From positions 1-12,856 of the forward strand of contig CAXBRK010000053.1 of the NCBI GenBank assembly GCA_963978155.1: a DNA stretch of 12,856 nt, read 5' to 3'. Made by a program: the position numbers and the translations under genes. How positions within the stretch are numbered: the stretch's first letter is position 1; every line of letters starts with the position of its first letter. Positions 1 through 7,043 of the stretch are shown here, piece after piece. The notes under the pieces were generated by a model. The model made no database searches, was not told the origin of the DNA, and was given only the letters and a program-made list of their open reading frames with translations. The DNA is from UBA8653 sp963978155. Lineage in GTDB: Bacteria; Planctomycetota; Phycisphaerae; Phycisphaerales; SM1A02.

Positions 1-561
<561 letters not shown>

Positions 562-651
562 GCCACTCCGCCCGAACCACAGCCCCAAAAGCTATTACCG
601 CACAACAAACAACGAACAAACCAACAAGAACACACTCTGGAGAACAAGAAC
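562..651 (+). promoter_or_regulatory. 90-nt groEL-groES spacer, G-depleted A/C-rich leader with groES Shine-Dalgarno
   Basis: The spacer has no reading frame I can support. Its first part (562-590) is C-rich and its second part (about 601-636) is almost purely A and C, with CAA/ACAA-like steps and only two G and one T in 36 bases. Such RNA cannot fold on itself. It ends with a GGAG Shine-Dalgarno at 639-642, 9 nt before the groES ATG. There is no CIRCE inverted repeat and no convincing -35/-10 pair. It could be an unstructured ribosome-loading leader or, being C-rich over G, a Rho-loading (rut-like) region. Both are inference. Confidence 0.5.
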
Positions 652-942
652 ATGTCCGTCCAACCCCTTGAAGATCGAATTGTGATCAAACCAGCCGACG
701 CCGAAACACGAACGGAGTCTGGCATTTATCTCCCTGAAACCGCAAAAGAGAAGCCCATGCAAGGCAAGGTGGTTTCTGTGGGTCCAGGTCGACGATTGGA
801 CAACGGTGAGCGCGTGAAGCCTGCCGTGAAAAAAGGTGACATCGTGGTGTACGGCAAGTACGCCGGCACCGAGATCGAGATCAAAAACACCACCCACATC
901 ATTGTTCGTGAAAGCGAACTTCTTGGTGTGATCGAGGGCTGA
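652..942 (+). CDS. groES: Co-chaperonin GroES (Cpn10), 96 aa
   Basis: GroES forms the heptameric lid that closes the GroEL chamber. The length (96 aa) is normal. The N-terminal PLEDRIVIKP strand, the mobile loop around residues 17-33 with SGIYLPETA as the GroEL-binding tripeptide region (IYL where E. coli has IVL), the VVSVGPGRR roof-loop strand and the KKGDIVVYGKYAGTEI segment are all present in order. The ATG at 652 is chosen because the family starts right at this point and a GGAG Shine-Dalgarno precedes it by 9 nt. groEL2 follows after 9 nt. A single GroES lies between two GroELs, so it probably serves both; a second groES elsewhere cannot be excluded. Confidence 0.97.
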   Translation: MSVQPLEDRIVIKPADAETRTESGIYLPETAKEKPMQGKVVSVGPGRRLDNGERVKPAVKKGDIVVYGKYAGTEIEIKNTTHIIVRESELLGVIEG

Positions 943-951
943 GGAGTACCC

Positions 952-2565
952 ATGTCTGCGAAACAAATGAAGTTTGACGCCGACGCGCGTCTGTCCCTTC
1001 TCTCCGGCGCTGAACAGATTGCTCGTGCCGTGGCCGTCACGATGGGGCCAACCGGCCGCCACGTGGTGCTGCAAAAATCTTTCGGTGGCCCCGCGGTCAC
1101 CAAAGATGGTGTGAGTGTGGCCAGAGAAGTTGAACTCTCCCATCCTTTCGAGAACATGGGCGCCAAGATGGTGCACCAGGTGGCCAAGAAGACCGCCGAT
1201 GTTGCGGGCGACGGGACCACTGCCGCCACCGTGCTGGCGCACGCCATTTTGGAACAGGGGCTCAAGCAAGTGGCAACTGGTGCAAACGCCGTCGCCATCC
1301 AGCGTGGTGTGGTGGCCGCCGCCGAAGTGGCCTGCGCTGCTGTGGACGAACTCGCCAAGCCATGCAAGAAGATGGATGATCTTCAGAAGGTGGCCACGGT
1401 CTCCGCCAACCACGATCGTGAATTGGGTGGCATGATCGCTCAGGCCATTGACACTGTTGGTGCAGACGGCGTGGTTGAAGTCGAAGAAGGCAAGAGCCTC
1501 GAGACCACTTTGGACTTTGTGGAAGGCATGAGCTTCGACAAGGGCTGGCTCTCCCCATACTTCATGACTGATCCCAAGGCCGCAGAGTGCGTTCTCGAAG
1601 ACGCCCGCGTTCTGATTCACGAGAAAAAGATCTCGAATCTTGCCGACCTGCTTCCGCTTCTCAACAAAGTGGCCACCGATGGCAAGCCGCTGTTGATCAT
1701 TGCCGAAGAGGTCGAGAACGAAGCCCTGGCCGCCTTGGTCGTCAACCAGTTGCGCGGCGTGCTCAAAGTCGCTGCAGTCAAAGCTCCTGGCTTTGGTGAT
1801 CGACGCAAGGCCATGCTGGGTGATATCGCGGTCATGACCGGTGCCACCTTCTTCTCGGAAGACCTTGGCCGCAATCTCGAAGAGGTCGAGCTCAACGAGC
1901 TCGGTACGGCCAAGAAAGTCGTTGTGAACAAGGACAGCACGGTCATCGTCGAAGGTGCCGGCAAGAAGTCCGACGTCAAAGCACGCGTGGGCCAAATTGA
2001 GGCTCAGATCGAGCAGTCCTCCAGCGATTACGACCGTGAAAAGTTGCAAGAGCGTTTGGCGAAATTGACCGGTGGCGTTGCGGTCCTTCGGGTCGGTGGT
2101 CACACCGAAGTCGAGATGAAGGAGCGAAAGGATCGCGTTGATGATGCCATCCACGCGACCCGTGCTGCGGCCAAGGAAGGATTCGTTCCCGGTGGTGGTG
2201 TTGCCGCCCTTCGAGCCATCTCGGCGGTGACCGAAGGGCGCCGGAAGGGCAAAGGCGACGAGAAGCTCGGCTTCGACATTCTCGCCGAGGCTCTTCGTGC
2301 TCCCGCACGTCAGATCTCTGAGAACGCAGGGCATGATGGCGACGTCGTGGTGGAAAAGGTTCTGGACAGCAAGGGTGCCCAAGGCTTCAATGCAGGCTCT
2401 GGCACCTACGAAGACCTCGTGAAAGCTGGCATCCTTGATCCCGCATTGGTTGTGAAAACCTGCATCCGCCATGCGGCTTCCGTGGCCGGATTGATGTTGA
2501 CCACGGATGTGGTGCTCACCGATCTCGAGGAAAAGGCTGAGCCCGTAACTGGCGCGACCGCCTGA
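952..2565 (+). CDS. groEL: Chaperonin GroEL, second copy, 537 aa, without GGM tail
   Basis: This is a complete chaperonin subunit, collinear with E. coli GroEL over most of its length, so residue numbers match. Asp52 (TKDGVSV), Asp87 (AGDGTT, Mg/ATP hydrolysis) and Asp398 (RVDDAI) are all at the E. coli positions. Apical substrate/GroES-binding residues Tyr203, Phe204, Leu234, Leu237, Leu259, Val263 and Val264 are conserved, but position 199, Tyr in E. coli, is Trp. The protein ends in LEEKAEPVTGATA and has no GGM repeat, unlike the copy upstream. The Shine-Dalgarno GAGGAG (941-946) overlaps the groES stop, which argues for coupled translation. A stem-loop follows the stop. It is an active-looking GroEL paralogue; a specialised client set is inference from its tail and Trp199. 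Confidence 0.97.
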   Translation: MSAKQMKFDADARLSLLSGAEQIARAVAVTMGPTGRHVVLQKSFGGPAVTKDGVSVAREVELSHPFENMGAKMVHQVAKKTADVAGDGTTAATVLAHAILEQGLKQVATGANAVAIQRGVVAAAEVACAAVDELAKPCKKMDDLQKVATVSANHDRELGGMIAQAIDTVGADGVVEVEEGKSLETTLDFVEGMSFDKGWLSPYFMTDPKAAECVLEDARVLIHEKKISNLADLLPLLNKVATDGKPLLIIAEEVENEALAALVVNQLRGVLKVAAVKAPGFGDRRKAMLGDIAVMTGATFFSEDLGRNLEEVELNELGTAKKVVVNKDSTVIVEGAGKKSDVKARVGQIEAQIEQSSSDYDREKLQERLAKLTGGVAVLRVGGHTEVEMKERKDRVDDAIHATRAAAKEGFVPGGGVAALRAISAVTEGRRKGKGDEKLGFDILAEALRAPARQISENAGHDGDVVVEKVLDSKGAQGFNAGSGTYEDLVKAGILDPALVVKTCIRHAASVAGLMLTTDVVLTDLEEKAEPVTGATA

Positions 2566-2584
2566 TCTTTATCTGAAGAATCGC

Positions 2585-2622
2585 AGGTCGAGCAAGTGTG
2601 ATGCTTGCTCGACCTTTCCTTG
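2585..2622 (+). terminator. Stem-loop between groEL2 and dnaJ, intrinsic terminator or attenuator
   Basis: A perfect 12-bp inverted repeat lies at 2585-2596 (AGGTCGAGCAAG) and 2604-2615 (CTTGCTCGACCT), with a 7-nt loop. The right arm runs into TTTCCTTGTCTGT, a T-rich but interrupted tail. It starts 19 nt after the groEL2 stop and ends 25 nt before the dnaJ start. The position fits an intrinsic terminator for the chaperonin transcript. The imperfect T tract suggests partial read-through into dnaJ-grpE, because no convincing promoter fits in the remaining 25 nt. It could also be an RNA-stabilising 3' hairpin. Confidence 0.75.
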
Positions 2623-2640
2623 TCTGTACAGGATTCCTTC

Positions 2641-3792
2641 GTGGCTGCAAAGCGTGACTATTACGAAGTGCTGGGGGTTGATCGATCGGCATCGGCCGAT
2701 GACATCAAGCGCTCGTACCGTCGCTTGGCCATGAAGTATCACCCCGACCGTAACCCGGGTGATGCCGAAGCAGAGGCTTCTTTCAAAGAGGCTTCAGAGG
2801 CCTACGAAGTCTTGTCGGATGATGACCGGCGGCAGCGGTATGACCAATTTGGTCACGAAGGCCTGCGGGGTACTCCCGGCCATGACTTCGGATCGATGAA
2901 TGCCGAAGACATCTTCTCCATGTTCCAAGATATTTTTGGTGGCGGAGGTGGTGGCTTCGGTGGTGGGCGCCGCGAGCGTGGCGTCAAACGCGGTTTCGAT
3001 CTCGAGACTGAGATTGAATTGACGCTGTCCGAGATTCTCGAAGGTGCCGAACGCACCGTGGAGTATCAGCGTCTCGAAGTGTGTGACACCTGCGAGGGGT
3101 CTGGAGCAGCACCAGGTACTTCTCCCGAAACCTGCACTGCCTGTGGGGGACAAGGCCAGGTGATGCAACAAGGGCTTGGCGGCATGTTCCGGATGGTCGC
3201 GGCTTGCCCACAGTGCCGAGGCCGCGGCAAGTTGATCACCAAGAAGTGCACCGATTGTCGGGGCAGTGGCAGAAAGCCCGTGGCGAAGCAGGTGGAAGTC
3301 AAAATTCCGGCTGGGGTTCGTGAGGGGCAAGTGGTCCGGATTGCCGGAGAGGGCGAGCCGCCAGCTCCAGAAGTTTCACCCAGCGGCAGTGGGCCTCGCG
3401 GCGACTTGCATGTGGTCATTCGTGAAGCAGAACACGAGCGATTCGAGCGGGACGGTGATGACTTGTTGTTGGCCCACCCCATGGGGTTCGGTTTGGCCGC
3501 ACTGGGGGGATCGATCTCGGTGGAGGGGCTTGATGGGGATGTGGATGTTGAAGTTCCGGCGGGAAGTCAGCACGGGGACGTGCTTCGGGTCTCTGGCCGG
3601 GGCTTGGTCCCGTTGGGCAAGCCGGGCCGACGCGGTGACTTGGTTTTGATTTTGCAGCTGGTCGTTCCAGAGCGTCTGGACCAAGACCAGCGAGCCATAC
3701 TCGAGCAGTGGATCCGGGTCGAACCCGATCCTTTGGACATCACTGGTGGTGGTTCTTGGTGGGACCGCCTGCGTCAAAGATTGAGGCGTTGA
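2641..3792 (+). CDS. dnaJ: Chaperone protein DnaJ (Hsp40, type I), 383 aa
   Basis: DnaJ stimulates the DnaK ATPase and delivers unfolded clients to it in the cytoplasm. The domains are complete and in order. The J domain spans residues 5-70 with HPD at 34-36. A Gly/Phe-rich linker runs to about residue 115 (DIFGGGGGGFGGG). The zinc domain has four CxxCxGxG repeats with Cys148/151, 165/168, 189/192 and 203/206, and the two C-terminal client-binding domains follow to residue 383. The GTG at 2641 is preferred over the TTG at 2605: it gives the family start MAAKRDYYEVLGV and has AGGA 7 nt upstream (2630-2633), while the TTG lies inside the stem-loop. grpE begins 2 nt after the stop. No dnaK is in the window. 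Confidence 0.97.
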   Translation: MAAKRDYYEVLGVDRSASADDIKRSYRRLAMKYHPDRNPGDAEAEASFKEASEAYEVLSDDDRRQRYDQFGHEGLRGTPGHDFGSMNAEDIFSMFQDIFGGGGGGFGGGRRERGVKRGFDLETEIELTLSEILEGAERTVEYQRLEVCDTCEGSGAAPGTSPETCTACGGQGQVMQQGLGGMFRMVAACPQCRGRGKLITKKCTDCRGSGRKPVAKQVEVKIPAGVREGQVVRIAGEGEPPAPEVSPSGSGPRGDLHVVIREAEHERFERDGDDLLLAHPMGFGLAALGGSISVEGLDGDVDVEVPAGSQHGDVLRVSGRGLVPLGKPGRRGDLVLILQLVVPERLDQDQRAILEQWIRVEPDPLDITGGGSWWDRLRQRLRR

Positions 3793-3794
3793 TC

Positions 3795-4367
3795 ATGCAC
3801 GAAGAAGAATCCACACCCGAATCTGAAGTTGAAGCCCCCAATGGTGCGACGGAGCAACCGTGTGCTGAGTCCGTATCGGAAGAAAACTCAGCGCTGTCTC
3901 CCGAAGAATCACTGCGGGCGGAGCTTGCGGAAGCCGTTGAAGCACGTCAACGTGCCCTAGCTGATTTCCAGAACTTCCAACGCCGCAGTCTGGAAAACGA
4001 AAAGCGGGCCACCGCGTCCGGTCGAATGGATGTCATTCGACCGTTGCTTGGCGTGTTGGATCAAGTTGATCTTGCGCTCTCCCAAGATCCCAAAGCGGTT
4101 TCAGTGGAAGCGATTTTTTCGGGTGTCCAACTGGTTCGTGACGAAATGTGCCGAGTGCTGGACGGACAAGGCGTGGTGGCCATTGATCCCGAGCCCGGTG
4201 CAGACTTTGACGCCCACCATCACCAAGCCGTGGTGCATGAGCCAAGTGACGACGTGGCCGAAGGTCGCATCATCCGGCGTCTCCAAATTGGTTGGGTGCA
4301 CGGCGACATGGTCCTCCGACCAGCGGTGGTGGCGGTCTCCTCGGGTGCCCCCTCGGAGTCCGACTGA
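3795..4367 (+). CDS. grpE: Nucleotide exchange factor GrpE, 190 aa
   Basis: GrpE releases ADP from DnaK and works as a dimer. Residues 1-40 are acidic and probably disordered. A long helix of coiled-coil type follows (about 40-75, with LADFQNFQRRSLENEK), then the MDVIRPLLGVLDQVDLAL four-helix segment, and then the C-terminal beta-domain with GVVAIDPEPGADFDAHHHQAV and ILRPAVV-like strands. The length is typical. The ATG at 3795 gives the usual acidic N-terminus and has GAGG (3783-3786) 8 nt upstream, inside the end of dnaJ. The gene sits 2 nt after dnaJ, and its stop TGA shares its A with the next start. A longer in-frame opening reaches back into dnaJ but is not needed. Confidence 0.95.
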   Translation: MHEEESTPESEVEAPNGATEQPCAESVSEENSALSPEESLRAELAEAVEARQRALADFQNFQRRSLENEKRATASGRMDVIRPLLGVLDQVDLALSQDPKAVSVEAIFSGVQLVRDEMCRVLDGQGVVAIDPEPGADFDAHHHQAVVHEPSDDVAEGRIIRRLQIGWVHGDMVLRPAVVAVSSGAPSESD

Positions 4368-4675
4368 TGCCGACGTATGAGTACGAGTGTCCAGATTGCG
4401 GTCACGCCTTTGAACTTTTTCAGTCCATGACCGCCAAGGTCAAGCGGACATGTCCAGAGTGTGGCTCGCGGAAGTTGAAGCGCTTGATCGGGACCGGAGG
4501 GGCCGTGCTCTTCAAAGGCGGGGGTTTTTACGAGACGGATTACCGCAGCGCGGGGTACAAGAAGGACGCCAAAGCCGCGGAGTCGAAGCCCAAGAAGGAT
4601 GCTGAGAGCAAGAGCTCTGGAGCGTCCAAGACCAAAAAGTCTTCGGGAAGTTCTCAATCCTCAAAGTCGGACTAG
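4367..4675 (+). CDS. FmdB-family zinc-ribbon protein with Lys/Ser-rich tail, 102 aa
   Basis: The N-terminal 40 residues (MPTYEYECPDCGHAFELFQSM...TCPECGS) are the putative regulatory FmdB zinc ribbon, with Cys8/Cys11 and Cys29/Cys32 as the zinc ligands. A short conserved GGGFYETDYRS stretch follows, then about 40 residues rich in Lys, Ser, Ala and Glu that are probably disordered. The family is widespread and its function is poorly known; a regulatory or RNA/nucleic-acid-related role is often guessed. The start ATG at 4367 overlaps the grpE stop by one base (TGATG), which suggests translational coupling. RNase R begins 11 nt after the stop. No exact function is claimed. Confidence 0.9.
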   Translation: MPTYEYECPDCGHAFELFQSMTAKVKRTCPECGSRKLKRLIGTGGAVLFKGGGFYETDYRSAGYKKDAKAAESKPKKDAESKSSGASKTKKSSGSSQSSKSD

Positions 4676-4686
4676 GCTCCACTTCC

Positions 4687-7026
4687 GTGCCTCGCCGATT
4701 TCGTCAACGCATCTTGGACCATTTGGCCCATCCCAAAGCCCGGCCAGAGCCTTTTGAGGTCCTGGCCGATCAGCTTTCGGTGCCAGATGAAGAACTTCAT
4801 TTGTTCGAGCAGTGCCTCGATCTGATGATTGAGGAAGAGTCTTTGGTGGTCCTTCGGGGATGCTTGGCGTTGCCGTCGATGCCGGATCACATTGAAGGCC
4901 GGTTCAAGCGGCACCCACGTGGATTTGGTTTTGTCCGCACTGCCACCCCATTCGCTGAAGGAGATCTGTACGTCGCCGCTGAAGATACCGGCGGGGCGAT
5001 GACGGGTGACCTGGTGCAAGCCGAAGTGAGGCATGGTCGACGAGGCGATCGAAGTTCGGGTCGTGTGGTCGAAGTGGTGCAGCGACGGCGCACCCGGTTT
5101 ACGGGAACCATGATCAAACACGGCTCGGGTTGGATCGCCGAACCTGATGGTCGAGACCTGGGCGAATTGGTGGTCGTGCGCGATGCCGATGCCAAACACG
5201 TCAATGTGGGTGACAAGGTCGTCTTGGAGATCGTGCACTTTCCCGAGGGGCCCTATCACGCCGAAGGGGTGGTGGTTGAAGTCCTTGGCGCGGCCGGCGA
5301 GCCTGATGTTGAAACGGCGGCAGTGATTGCGGCCCACGGGCTGCATACTGCTTTTGATGATGCGGCCCTCGATGCGGCGGGCAACGCGGCTCGTGATTTT
5401 GAAGCGACCTTGCCCGAGGAACGCGCGGCAAGAGAAGACCTCACCGATCGGTTGATCTTTACGATTGATCCTGACGATTCCAAAGACTTCGACGACGCCA
5501 TTTCCATCCGATGGGACTCACGTGCCAAAGAGTGGGAACTTGGCATCCACATCGCAGATGTCGCTTTTTTCGTGCCTCCGGATTCACCTTTGGATCAGGA
5601 GGCCCGGGCTCGAGGCAACAGTGCCTACCTGCCTCGACTCGTCCTGCCCATGTTGCCCGAAGTGCTCAGCAACGGGGTGTGTTCACTGCAGCCTGGCGTT
5701 GAGCGTATGGCCAAGAGTGTGTTCGTCACGCTCGACAACAAAGGCAAAGTTCTGCGCGAGCGGTTCGCGGCGACCGTCATCCGTTCGACCAAACGGTTTA
5801 CGTACCGCGAGGCTCAAGCCGTCATTGATGGTGATTTGAAAGCCGCCGAGGGTTTTGCCCGTACCGCCGCGGAGTATCCCGATGAACTGATTGAGGCCCT
5901 TCGCATGTCCGATCGGCTGGCCAAGATCATCCAAAACCGCCGCCGCCGCGACGGCATGATTCACTTGGATCTCCCCGACGTTGATCTGGTGTTTGCCGAA
6001 GACGGTCGTGTTGTCGATGCGGTGCCGGAAGATGACGCCTTCACCCACACGTTGATTGAAATGTTCATGGTCGAGGCCAATGAAGCGGTCGGTCGACTGT
6101 TCGCCAAGCTCGAAGTGCCCGTCTTGCGTCGGACGCACCCTGATCCGCGTTGGGGTGACATGCAGCAGCTGCGTATTGCGGCTCGAAACGCCGGGATGGA
6201 CATTCCGGAAGAACCGACACGGCACGACCTGCAGCGTCTTCTTGACGCGGTGAAAGACAAGCCGCAGTCACGCGCGGTTTCGTATGCGGTTCTTCGTACG
6301 TTGACCAAGGCCACGTACGCCCCTGCGATGGTGGGCCACTATGCCTTGGCCAGTCGTCACTACGTGCATTTCACGAGCCCGATCCGACGATATCCCGATC
6401 TCACGGCACACCGAGCCTTGGATGCCTTCTTGGAGCGAACCGAGAACGGAAAAGACGTTCCCAAGAAGTTTGGCGGATTGGGTCGGAAGGTGAGAACCGA
6501 CGAGCGATGTCCCAAGATCGATGTGCTGGAAGATCTCGGTGACCACTGTTCTGAAACCGAAGACAATGCTGAGGCCGCGGAACGCTCTCTGCGGGAATTT
6601 CTCATCCTGCAACTTCTCTCGGAGAAGTTCATGGGCGCCGAACTTGATGCCTCGGTGGCTGGGGTGTCCACAACTGCGGTTGCGGTTTCGGTGCAACCAT
6701 TTTTGGTGGAAGGCTGGATTGGACTGGACAATTTGCCCGAACCGGAAGGGCGTCCCGATCGATGGTCCTCTGACCCAGCATTCGGCCGAGCCTGGGCGCC
6801 CCGCTCGGGCTGGATGTTGGCGGTTGGTGACCCGGTTCGAGTTCGGGTGGAAGCGGTTGATTTGTCGTCGAGAACCCTGACGGTCTCCATTGTTTCGACC
6901 CCACGCACCGGGGCTCCCCCCAAACCCAAATCTGGTTTTGGAACCAATCGACCTTCGGGTGGAAAGCAGTACGGCAAGTCGAACAAGCGGGGCGAGCGTC
7001 GCCGACAGTCGCGTCGCCGTCGTTGA
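4687..7026 (+). CDS. rnr: Ribonuclease R (RNB family 3'-5' exoribonuclease), 779 aa
   Basis: RNase R degrades structured RNA processively from the 3' end. Visible in order are an N-terminal winged-helix segment (residues 1-55), cold-shock type OB regions (about 70-190, GFGFV), the RNB catalytic domain (about 250-590), an S1-like domain (about 625-725), and a tail very rich in Arg and Lys from about 740. The catalytic site TIDPDDSKDFDD gives Asp261, Asp267, Asp269 and Asp270, the same spacing as the four metal-binding Asp of E. coli RNase II. HYVHFTSPIRRYPD at 558-571 is the second family signature. The winged helix, basic tail and length favour RNase R over RNase II. The GTG start at 4687 keeps the winged helix complete but has no good Shine-Dalgarno; translation may be coupled to fmdB. 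Confidence 0.95.
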   Translation: MPRRFRQRILDHLAHPKARPEPFEVLADQLSVPDEELHLFEQCLDLMIEEESLVVLRGCLALPSMPDHIEGRFKRHPRGFGFVRTATPFAEGDLYVAAEDTGGAMTGDLVQAEVRHGRRGDRSSGRVVEVVQRRRTRFTGTMIKHGSGWIAEPDGRDLGELVVVRDADAKHVNVGDKVVLEIVHFPEGPYHAEGVVVEVLGAAGEPDVETAAVIAAHGLHTAFDDAALDAAGNAARDFEATLPEERAAREDLTDRLIFTIDPDDSKDFDDAISIRWDSRAKEWELGIHIADVAFFVPPDSPLDQEARARGNSAYLPRLVLPMLPEVLSNGVCSLQPGVERMAKSVFVTLDNKGKVLRERFAATVIRSTKRFTYREAQAVIDGDLKAAEGFARTAAEYPDELIEALRMSDRLAKIIQNRRRRDGMIHLDLPDVDLVFAEDGRVVDAVPEDDAFTHTLIEMFMVEANEAVGRLFAKLEVPVLRRTHPDPRWGDMQQLRIAARNAGMDIPEEPTRHDLQRLLDAVKDKPQSRAVSYAVLRTLTKATYAPAMVGHYALASRHYVHFTSPIRRYPDLTAHRALDAFLERTENGKDVPKKFGGLGRKVRTDERCPKIDVLEDLGDHCSETEDNAEAAERSLREFLILQLLSEKFMGAELDASVAGVSTTAVAVSVQPFLVEGWIGLDNLPEPEGRPDRWSSDPAFGRAWAPRSGWMLAVGDPVRVRVEAVDLSSRTLTVSIVSTPRTGAPPKPKSGFGTNRPSGGKQYGKSNKRGERRRQSRRRR

Positions 7027-7030
7027 GGCG

Positions 7031-7036
7031 TACACT
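7031..7036 (+). promoter_or_regulatory. Possible -10 element for a leaderless acs transcript
   Basis: TACACT fits the TANNNT pattern of a -10 hexamer and lies exactly 7 nt before the acs ATG at 7044, so a transcript would start at or next to the A of the start codon. No Shine-Dalgarno is present in the 17-nt gap after rnr. No good -35 sequence is seen about 17 nt further upstream, so this is only a candidate. Confidence 0.35.
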
Positions 7037-7043
7037 CAGCGTC

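Noticed and set aside
562..651. CIRCE heat-shock operator before groES
   Set aside because: No TTAGCACTC/GAGTGCTAA-like inverted repeat is present here or in the other spacers; control may lie upstream of the first groEL, outside the window.
595..2472. 625-codon open frame on the - strand opposite groES and groEL2
   Set aside because: It is the mirror of a conserved chaperonin coding region in GC-rich codon usage, where antisense stops are rare. The translation resembles no family I know and no Shine-Dalgarno or promoter supports it.
2605..2632. Promoter for dnaJ (TTGCTC and TACAGG, 16-nt spacing)
   Set aside because: Each hexamer matches the consensus at only three positions, and the -35 is part of the hairpin.
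2605..2640. TTG at 2605 as an upstream dnaJ start
   Set aside because: It lies in the right arm of the stem-loop, has no Shine-Dalgarno, and adds residues not found before the J domain; the GTG at 2641 fits the family start.
3708..3794. Upstream extension of grpE into dnaJ
   Set aside because: The added residues are out-of-frame dnaJ sequence, and the ATG at 3795 has a Shine-Dalgarno and a normal acidic GrpE N-terminus.
4292..4366. Upstream extension of the FmdB frame into grpE
   Set aside because: FmdB proteins start MPTYEYxC, which begins exactly at 4367.
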